A DNA stretch of 12,851 nucleotides from Euryarchaeota archaeon UBA91 (GTDB lineage: Archaea; Thermoplasmatota; Poseidoniia; Poseidoniales; Poseidoniaceae). The notes under the pieces are model-generated. The model saw only the letters and a list, made by a program, of their open reading frames with translations, was not told the DNA's origin and did no database searches. Shown here piece after piece: positions 7,173 through 12,851 of the stretch. Location: positions 1-12,851 of the forward strand of contig DAMU01000007.1 in NCBI GenBank assembly GCA_002499705.1. Reading direction: 5' to 3'. A program made the translations under genes and the position numbers. How positions within the stretch are numbered: position 1 is the first letter of the stretch; every line of letters starts with the position of its first letter.

Positions 7173-8778
7173 ATCGAGCAAACCAATGCGGTAGGGGCCG
7201 GTCATAGCCAACAAGTCGAAGCCCACTGATAGATGCAGTTTCATAATCAAGGGCACGAAGATGTTGACGCTCAAGAAGTTCAATCGAATCAAGCCCGAGT
7301 CTTCTCAAAATGCCTATGAGTTCATTGGTTAAACTCGACAACCAGTGAGCTAAATCTTGAGGGTCTTGCATCGGCACTTCACAGCAGATGATATCGATTC
7401 CTGATGCTCTTAGAATTGCCAAGTCTTGGCCACTCGCAGAGAGTCCAAGCAGCATCCCTGTCTGCGTCCCACTGTCTGTTAAATGGGACTTTGTGGACCG
7501 ACCAATCCTTGGGAGAGCAGCAGCTTCAGCAACACCCGAACCATCTTCGATTCGGCTTATTGCCAATTCAATATTGTGATGCGATGAGCGGACATGCAAG
7601 GATTCAACACGGGAGATACCGTTGACAAAAGCGACCGGCTTGTCGACTCCAAGTAGTGTGCGTATAGCGACAATGAAGCCATCAATTTCTTCTGAATTCA
7701 TAGCCGGTAACTCTTCGAGATCAGCAACGACTCCGCCGCACTCGCTCAACAATTCTGGGGCATTTGCTAAATTCTCAGTGTCAAGTAGAACGAAATCAAG
7801 TGACCGAGGATTCTCACGAAGCATGAACGGCTGTTTTGATAAAATTTCAGAGGCAAGAGGATCAATCTCTTTCATGTTGAGCATTTCACCATTGGAAAGA
7901 ATTGGCAAGAGGGGTAGAGGGAGCACGGCGGTTGCAATTTCGCTCTTATCATCTGCAATCAATACAGCAGTATCACAGGGCTGATAGTTTGCAGTGTGGT
8001 GCAAATCTCCCGCCACCAAGCCAATACCGGATAAGTCAGAAGAAGATACGGGAGGCTCTGGGGTTTCGACGCGCAACACTTCAGTTGGAACAAGGCAAGC
8101 CGCATCTTTTGGAATTTCCATTCCCTCGTTATCGAGTTCTTGGTTAATCGACTTGACTTCTGCTGCGGTAAGGAGACGTTGCGTGACACCAGATGGGAGG
8201 CGACTGGGGTATCTTCCGTTAATGACAATTTTTCCACCGGTCATTCCTGCACCAGGAGATTTATCGACATCCCCGTGAACGACAATCAGACCGCCCTTCA
8301 TGCCGCCACCAATCCGTTCACCTGCTGAACCGCGAATCAGTAAAACTCCGCCTTCCATGAAGGCGCCTGCATCATCTCCAACACCATCCATGACGCTGAT
8401 TTTTCCACTTTGCATGGCAAATCCTGCATAATTCCCAGCAATTTTTTCACAAACGATGGTATTGCCACGATTGGCTGCGCCGAGGAATGCACCTGCATCG
8501 CCTTGAATTGTAAAATTACCACCGCTGCCGAATGCCGCCACCCAAGAACCGAGCACTCCGAGTGCCCGCATCTTCGATCCCTTCGGTAAATTTGGACATA
8601 ATCCGAGTTCTCCATTTTTTGGAACAGGGTCTCCAGCACTGGTCCAGCCAATGCGAAGAATTGCGTCTTGTTCAGCGGCTTGGATGAGACGAGGGCCAAG
8701 TTTCTCGTTAATCTTGAACGAGCGTTCAACAACCTCTCGTGGTTCGGCCATGATGGCTTGCTGTTGCTCCATATCCAT
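7171..8778 (-). CDS. GXGXG (glutamate synthase C-terminal type) protein fused to a degenerate glutamate-synthase-like barrel
   Basis: 535 aa from the ATG at 8778. Residues about 15-215 are a GXGXG beta-helix like the C-terminal domain of the glutamate synthase large chain and FwdC. Glycine-rich turns repeat from FGSGGNFTIQGDAGAFLGA (83-101) to PGAGMTGGKIVINGR (175-189). Residues about 250-520 keep scattered landmarks of the glutamate-synthase FMN barrel: a DLEELPAMNSEEIDGFI stretch (353-369), IEDGSG (410-415), LTDSGTQTGM (433-442), VPMQDPQDL (468-476) and a closing TNELIGILRRLGLDSIELL (484-502). The glycine-rich FMN loop and the three-cysteine Fe-S motif are not visible; only a CC pair (465-466) remains. 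Known bacterial chains have the barrel first and GXGXG last, so the order here is reversed. It probably acts as a structural or regulatory partner in nitrogen metabolism rather than a full synthase. pheT follows nine bases later. A GTG at 8823 is a less likely start. Confidence 0.75.
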   Translation of the reverse strand: MDMEQQQAIMAEPREVVERSFKINEKLGPRLIQAAEQDAILRIGWTSAGDPVPKNGELGLCPNLPKGSKMRALGVLGSWVAAFGSGGNFTIQGDAGAFLGAANRGNTIVCEKIAGNYAGFAMQSGKISVMDGVGDDAGAFMEGGVLLIRGSAGERIGGGMKGGLIVVHGDVDKSPGAGMTGGKIVINGRYPSRLPSGVTQRLLTAAEVKSINQELDNEGMEIPKDAACLVPTEVLRVETPEPPVSSSDLSGIGLVAGDLHHTANYQPCDTAVLIADDKSEIATAVLPLPLLPILSNGEMLNMKEIDPLASEILSKQPFMLRENPRSLDFVLLDTENLANAPELLSECGGVVADLEELPAMNSEEIDGFIVAIRTLLGVDKPVAFVNGISRVESLHVRSSHHNIELAISRIEDGSGVAEAAALPRIGRSTKSHLTDSGTQTGMLLGLSASGQDLAILRASGIDIICCEVPMQDPQDLAHWLSSLTNELIGILRRLGLDSIELLERQHLRALDYETASISGLRLVGYDRPLPHWFAR

Positions 8779-8781
8779 ATA

Positions 8782-8788
8782 CCCTCTC
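8782..8788 (-). promoter_or_regulatory. Ribosome-binding site of the GXGXG gene
   Basis: On the minus strand GAGAGGG precedes the ATG at 8778, with GAGG ending four bases from it. This favours that ATG over the GTG at 8823, and over the ATG two codons further in. Confidence 0.55.
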
Positions 8789-8860
8789 TTGATAAAAGTA
8801 CAATTTTTCTCATTTCCCACCACTCAGGTTTCAACCATTTTTTCCCATCTGTTCCAACGA

Positions 8861-8870
8861 TTTGTTAATA
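8861..8870 (+). promoter_or_regulatory. Possible TATA box for gap
   Basis: TTTGTTAATA lies about 33-42 bases before the gap ATG, a distance that would give a short leader of roughly ten bases in archaea. It is in the 124-base region (8779-8902) between divergent genes. There is no strong ribosome-binding site in front of gap, which agrees with a short leader. No equally good box was found for the minus-strand gene. Confidence 0.3.
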
Positions 8871-8902
8871 GAGGGTCTTCAAAGGCAGGTATATTGAGAA
8901 CC

Positions 8903-9940
8903 ATGACAATCAAGGTAGCCATCAATGGATACGGAACAATCGGGAAGCGAGTTGCTGATGCAGTTGATGCCCAAGATGATATGGAAATTGTTGGCGTTAC
9001 CAAAACTCGTCCCGCATTTGGATGTGATTTGGCCGTAAGAAAAGGGTATCCGCTTTATTGCACATTTGACGATGCAGACCGAATTGCTTCCTTTGCAGAA
9101 GCGGGCTATAAGTGCCATGGTGGTTTGTCAGATTTACTCGCCGTAGCAGATATTGTCATTGATTGCTCTCCGGGGAAAGTGGGAGCCTCGAACAAAGAGA
9201 CCTATCAAAAGGCCGGCGTGAAATGGATATTCCAGGGTGGAGAAAAACATGCAATGACCGGCATGTCCTACACATCTTCAGCAAATCATAAGGAAAATTT
9301 GAATGTTGAGGGCACACGTGTTGTTTCATGCAACACAACCGGTCTTTCTCGAACTTTGGTCCCGTTGTATGAACACTGCGGCGACTTACAGGTCGAATGT
9401 ACGATGATTCGAAGAGCGGCCGATCCAGGAGACTCCAGCAAAGGACCAATCAATGCCATTAAACCTGTATTGAAGGTTCCTTCTCACCACGGCCCCGACG
9501 TAATGACCGTCAAACCAGAAATTCGAATTAATTCGATGGCAGTAGCCGTTCCTACGACCATTATGCATGTTCATGTAATCACAGCAACATTGCCAGAAGG
9601 TCACGGGTTGACGACAGAATCCATTCTTGAGATGTGGTCTAAGAATCCACGTCTTGTCATTATGAACGGTGCTGAAACCGGCATCACCACTACAGCAGAA
9701 GTCATGGAATTCGCACGTGACATTGGCCGTAAGTGGGGCGATTTGCACGAAATTTTCATCTGGGAAGATGGTGTTAAGCTTGAAGGAAATACACTTTACT
9801 ATTTCCAAGCGATTCACCAAGAATCCGATGTCATTCCAGAAAATGTTGACGCCATACGTGCTCTCACTGGAATTGAATCCGATTGGATGGTCTCGGTGAA
9901 CAAAACCGACGCTGCCATTTCTAAATACAATCACCTTTGA
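8903..9940 (+). CDS. gap: Glyceraldehyde-3-phosphate dehydrogenase, archaeal class II
   Basis: Converts glyceraldehyde 3-phosphate to 1,3-bisphosphoglycerate with NAD(P), in reverse during gluconeogenesis; a cytoplasmic tetramer in known members. It is 345 aa, the normal archaeal length. The Rossmann motif is INGYGTIGKRVADAV (7-21). The catalytic Cys is C143 in VVSCNTTGLSR. MIRRAADPGDSSKGPINAI (168-186) is the archaeal phosphate-binding block, and HVHVI (222-226) holds the probable active-site His. The start is set by homology: MTIKVAINGYG begins directly at the Rossmann strand, and the open frame upstream has no family match. It diverges from the GXGXG gene. A protease gene follows on the same strand after 65 bases and a hairpin. 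Bacterial-type GAPDH is excluded by the overall sequence. Confidence 0.96.
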   Translation: MTIKVAINGYGTIGKRVADAVDAQDDMEIVGVTKTRPAFGCDLAVRKGYPLYCTFDDADRIASFAEAGYKCHGGLSDLLAVADIVIDCSPGKVGASNKETYQKAGVKWIFQGGEKHAMTGMSYTSSANHKENLNVEGTRVVSCNTTGLSRTLVPLYEHCGDLQVECTMIRRAADPGDSSKGPINAIKPVLKVPSHHGPDVMTVKPEIRINSMAVAVPTTIMHVHVITATLPEGHGLTTESILEMWSKNPRLVIMNGAETGITTTAEVMEFARDIGRKWGDLHEIFIWEDGVKLEGNTLYYFQAIHQESDVIPENVDAIRALTGIESDWMVSVNKTDAAISKYNHL

Positions 9941-9944
9941 TTTG

Positions 9945-9963
9945 TGTGCCCCTAAGGGGCACA
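9945..9963. terminator. Stem-loop between gap and the protease gene
   Basis: TGTGCCCC, a TAA loop and GGGGCACA form a perfect eight-pair GC-rich stem starting four bases after the gap stop. No T-run follows on the plus strand, so it is not a standard intrinsic terminator. It may protect the gap mRNA 3' end or separate gap expression from the downstream gene. The hairpin itself is certain; the function is a guess. Confidence 0.45.
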
Positions 9964-10005
9964 GACAAGGGGCGTGTTGAAAAGGGAACTTGATTTCGAT
10001 GAGCC

Positions 10006-12851
10006 ATGCAAGATGTGCGCCGCCCCGTTTTCATGCTTATCTTGCTGCTTATCACATCGATGTCACCCTTGTTACAGTCCGAGCATTCATCGGGTGAAGT
10101 TCACCTCACTGAGAATACACCTTCCGAAGCAGAAAGGCTTGAACTCGCCTCTTCACTTTGGAATCTTGCAGAACCGATTCCAATAGTGGATGTCGAATTG
10201 CGTCCATCGTCCGGAATATTACGACTCCAAGCGGGTGAGTTTGACCCCTTGCTCTCAGAAGGTCCAATGTTAGACGACCATTTCTATGATCTCAATGACC
10301 CCACACAAACTGCTCTGGCTCTTCTTCAACTCCACCACCATGATGGGGGAATTCTCGAAACACTGGTCAAAGAGCATTCAATCACTCCACTGGATTTCAT
10401 CGCTGATGAGGGATGGTTGATTCGATTACCTTCTCCGGCCCTGCCTTCACTCGCTTTGCTCCAGGATGACGAACGAGTCCGATGGGCTGGTATCCAACAT
10501 CCAGGTTGGCGCGTCCACACTTCACTTCTCGAACCTTCTTCATCCACACACCTTGCGATTATCCCTTCTTCAGATTTAGCTCTTGGAGGACTTGATACAC
10601 TCAGTCTTGACTTGGTTAAAATGGGCGCAAATGAAGCATGGTGTGGAATTGGTCTATGTGAAGTGCATTTTGATTCATCGTCTCAGTCCCTCCTCCTCAA
10701 CAACATCATGCGTGACGGTCGAATTATCTGGACCGAGCCAACCTTCGGTATGATTGTCCACAATGCGGTTGCAGGCGCTCTTATCGGAGTCACAGATGTC
10801 AATTCGAATGCACCCTTTACGCTCGACGGTTCCGGAGAAACAATCGCTATCTCTGATACCGGTCTGGACCTAGACCACCCCGACATATTGGGGCGAGTTG
10901 CTGGAGTGTACACGAATTTTGGACTTGACCCTTCGCCTTCAGACACAAACACAGGCCATGGGACACACGTAGCACTCTCAGTATTAGGTGACGGTTCCGG
11001 CGATTCATCGGCTCAAGGAATTGCGCCAAGTGCAAACCTCGTCATGTATGCTCTTGAGCATGACCCTACAGGCGTTTTTGGACGCTTAGGTTCGATTTAT
11101 GACCTGCTAAACGATGCTCAACAAAGAACAGCGCGAATCGCAATTAATGCGTGGGGTTCGAACGGTAATTATGGACAATACACTGCCGATTCACGTTCAG
11201 TCGACCTTCTGGTTAACGAGAAGACAACGGTCTTGCCTTTGTTTTCTGTAGGTGACCGTGGAGCCCAAGGTGCTTCACAAGTTTCTGCCCCTGCAACTGC
11301 AAAGAATGTTCTCGCAGTAGGTACTTCCAATACGGGTTCATCTGCTGGAAGTGTTGCGAATATCTCCAGCCAAGGGCCAAGTCTTGATGGACGCATTAAA
11401 CCCGATATTGTTGCTCCAGGGATGAATATCTGCTCGGGTCTTGCTGAAGAAGCCAAATCACCAGCAGGATTTGGATGCGCCTCTGGAACGCATGCAGACG
11501 GAAGCAGCCTTTACATCTCTCTCTCTGGTTCATCACATGCTACAGCAATCGCTGGCGGAGCGACAGCTCTTGTTCGTGAATTCCTGCGTGAAGAAATGAA
11601 TCTCAACTCACCTTCTGCAGCCCTCATAAAGGCCGTTGTCATCAATGGTGCAACTGATTTAGGTGCCGCAGACATACCGAACTCACAAGAGGGTTGGGGA
11701 CAAATCAACCTTGAAAGAACGGTTCTGCCAATGGATGGCACCACTCCTCTCAACACCTTCATTGACCAAAATAAAGAGATTGATGCTGGGTTTGGATTAC
11801 TGTATGCTTTCAATCTTGACCCAAGCCATGGAATTGATATAACTCTCGCTTGGTCTGACGAGCAAGGAAGTGCTAATGCAGCTCAATCAACCCCTCGACT
11901 GGTAAATAATTTGGATTTGATTCTCGTAGATCCATCAGGCAATGAATGGCTCGGCAATGATTTCTCATCTGGATATTCGACAACCGGGGGGACTGCGGAT
12001 TCAATCAACAACGTTGAGCGGATAAAAGTAGCACCTGGAGTTCTCTCTTCAACCGGTCAGTGGCAGGTGAAAGTTGCTCACAGAGGTGGGACCTCTCAAT
12101 CGTTTGGGCTGGTAATGGTTGCTGATGCTACACCGAATGCCCAATCTGATTTGGCAACCTACAATGGAAGTATCGTTCCTTCTTCTCAAGAACCCCTCAA
12201 GAACGACCTTATCACCTTACAACTCGGCTGGATTAATCAAGGGACATTAGCATCGGATTCTTTCCATGTGACCTTAGAAGATTTGACCACCAATCAAACG
12301 CTCTTCGATGCCGACCGACCCGGACTTGGCGCTGGAATCGTTGACTCTTTCTTACTTCAGCACCAATTTACCACTACGGGCACGCACACGATGCGTTTGA
12401 GTATTGACACTCTTGATCAGGTTCCTGAAATGAACGATGCTGCTAACGGCGTTGATAACAATGTGTGGACTCAAGATATTGAAGTCACTGCTTTAGGAGT
12501 GCGGGTTGTCGCATTGGATGCGAATGGTGCAGCACCTACAACTCCTGAGGATAGGGCTTCATCGGCAATGAAAACATTCGATGTTCTCAACGATACAGGA
12601 ATTGATATCCCCATACATATTCTGCATGAAGGAACTGGACAACAAAGTGTTACGCTTTCGGTAACGAATGTGCAAATGCCACAGCCAGGTCGTCCTGATT
12701 TCTTACTTGCTCCCGAGGATTACTGGACAAAAAGCGTCTCGGAAATAGGTCCGTATGTCGTTGAAGGCCAAGGTGAAACAGGTGATTTCAAAATGCTCAC
12801 GGTTCACCTCGAAAATGAATATGCAGATTTGAGCGACCCCTCGTCTCCTAG
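10006..12851 (+). CDS. Secreted S8 (subtilisin, KP-43-like) serine protease, 3' end outside the window
   Basis: At least 948 residues with no stop before the window edge. The ATG at 10006 is the first possible start, because an in-frame TGA ends at 10002. A signal peptide covers residues 1 to about 25 (VFMLILLLITSM core). An N-terminal region of about 250 residues resembles a propeptide. The catalytic domain is about residues 277-580: Asp284 in AISDTGLDLDHPDI, His321 in GHGTHVA, and Ser510 in LSGSSHATAIAGG, where most relatives have GTSMAxP. The oxyanion position, normally Asn, is Asp417 in FSVGDRG. DGRIKPDIVAPG and GWGQINLERTVLP match the KP-43 subgroup. A beta-sandwich like the KP-43 C-domain follows (about 590-705; LVNNLDLILVDPSG and GNDF visible), then a CARDB-like domain (about 711-830; LGWINQGTLASDSFHV) and the start of another. 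It probably degrades protein outside the cell. It may end in a membrane anchor beyond the window. Confidence 0.9.
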   Translation, partial: MQDVRRPVFMLILLLITSMSPLLQSEHSSGEVHLTENTPSEAERLELASSLWNLAEPIPIVDVELRPSSGILRLQAGEFDPLLSEGPMLDDHFYDLNDPTQTALALLQLHHHDGGILETLVKEHSITPLDFIADEGWLIRLPSPALPSLALLQDDERVRWAGIQHPGWRVHTSLLEPSSSTHLAIIPSSDLALGGLDTLSLDLVKMGANEAWCGIGLCEVHFDSSSQSLLLNNIMRDGRIIWTEPTFGMIVHNAVAGALIGVTDVNSNAPFTLDGSGETIAISDTGLDLDHPDILGRVAGVYTNFGLDPSPSDTNTGHGTHVALSVLGDGSGDSSAQGIAPSANLVMYALEHDPTGVFGRLGSIYDLLNDAQQRTARIAINAWGSNGNYGQYTADSRSVDLLVNEKTTVLPLFSVGDRGAQGASQVSAPATAKNVLAVGTSNTGSSAGSVANISSQGPSLDGRIKPDIVAPGMNICSGLAEEAKSPAGFGCASGTHADGSSLYISLSGSSHATAIAGGATALVREFLREEMNLNSPSAALIKAVVINGATDLGAADIPNSQEGWGQINLERTVLPMDGTTPLNTFIDQNKEIDAGFGLLYAFNLDPSHGIDITLAWSDEQGSANAAQSTPRLVNNLDLILVDPSGNEWLGNDFSSGYSTTGGTADSINNVERIKVAPGVLSSTGQWQVKVAHRGGTSQSFGLVMVADATPNAQSDLATYNGSIVPSSQEPLKNDLITLQLGWINQGTLASDSFHVTLEDLTTNQTLFDADRPGLGAGIVDSFLLQHQFTTTGTHTMRLSIDTLDQVPEMNDAANGVDNNVWTQDIEVTALGVRVVALDANGAAPTTPEDRASSAMKTFDVLNDTGIDIPIHILHEGTGQQSVTLSVTNVQMPQPGRPDFLLAPEDYWTKSVSEIGPYVVEGQGETGDFKMLTVHLENEYADLSDPSSP

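Noticed and set aside
8779..8823. GTG start giving the GXGXG protein 15 more residues
   Set aside because: The ATG at 8778 has a GAGG-type ribosome-binding site four bases upstream, while the GTG has none.
8337..8834. 165-codon open frame overlapping the GXGXG gene on the same strand
   Set aside because: It is a shifted-frame shadow. The GXGXG repeats are continuous in the annotated frame without any frameshift.
8888..8896. GGTATATTG as a TATA box for gap
   Set aside because: It lies only 7 to 15 bases from the ATG, too close for an archaeal TATA box whose start site falls about 25 bases downstream.
8651..8902. N-terminal extension of gap by 84 residues
   Set aside because: The extension lies over the GXGXG gene start and the intergenic region. 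The GAPDH family begins exactly at the ATG at 8903.
9386..9934. 182-codon open frame on the strand opposite gap
   Set aside because: It is fully antisense to a strongly conserved enzyme gene, and its composition is typical of a mirror frame.
1..12851. Mobile elements, CRISPR arrays, tRNA or rRNA genes, attachment sites
   Set aside because: No transposase, direct-repeat array, cloverleaf or terminal inverted repeats were seen by eye; intergenic spaces are all below 125 bases.

Overview
The window looks like chromosomal DNA of a euryarchaeon, most likely a planktonic marine one such as Candidatus Poseidoniales (Marine Group II). The domain-level call rests on archaeal versions of housekeeping genes: glutamyl-tRNA synthetase with a helical N-terminal extension, the short archaeal/eukaryotic-type PheRS beta chain, class II (archaeal) glyceraldehyde-3-phosphate dehydrogenase, and RNase HII with the archaeal GSGYPSDP ending. 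The order-level guess is inference. It rests on dense packing, moderate GC, and large secreted proteins built from CARDB/NEW3-like beta-sandwich repeats beside a KP-43-like subtilase. No tRNA, rRNA, CRISPR array, insertion sequence or phage gene was seen, and no stretch above 300 bases lacks a gene.

Layout. Positions 12-4945 (minus strand) form a compact unit transcribed right to left: an 803-residue signal-peptide protein with five Ig-like repeats, one membrane segment and a cytoplasmic tail; then rnhB (RNase HII); then gltX. A 125-residue protein of unknown function (5039-5416, plus) diverges from this unit across 93 bases. It converges on pheT, and the two stop codons share a TTAA. Positions 5413-8778 (minus) hold a second unit: a protein with an N-terminal GXGXG glutamate-synthase domain and a C-terminal half that looks like a decayed glutamate-synthase barrel, followed nine bases later by pheT. 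A 124-base divergent promoter region separates this from the archaeal gap gene (8903-9940, plus). A hairpin follows gap, and then a very large secreted S8 protease (10006 onward) runs off the right edge.

How the genes work together. gltX and pheT supply translation, rnhB removes RNA from DNA, gap is central carbon metabolism, and the GXGXG protein may relate to nitrogen assimilation. The protease would act outside the cell on protein, fitting a heterotroph that degrades particulate or dissolved protein. At both tight junctions (803-aa gene to rnhB, and GXGXG gene to pheT) the ribosome-binding site overlaps the upstream stop codon, pointing to translational coupling.

The most interesting points are the GXGXG/degenerate-barrel fusion with inverted domain order, the changed oxyanion-hole residue in the protease, the altered KMSKS-type loop of GluRS, and the unrecognised 125-residue protein. 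No clearly new multi-gene system (defence, secretion or mobile) is visible.
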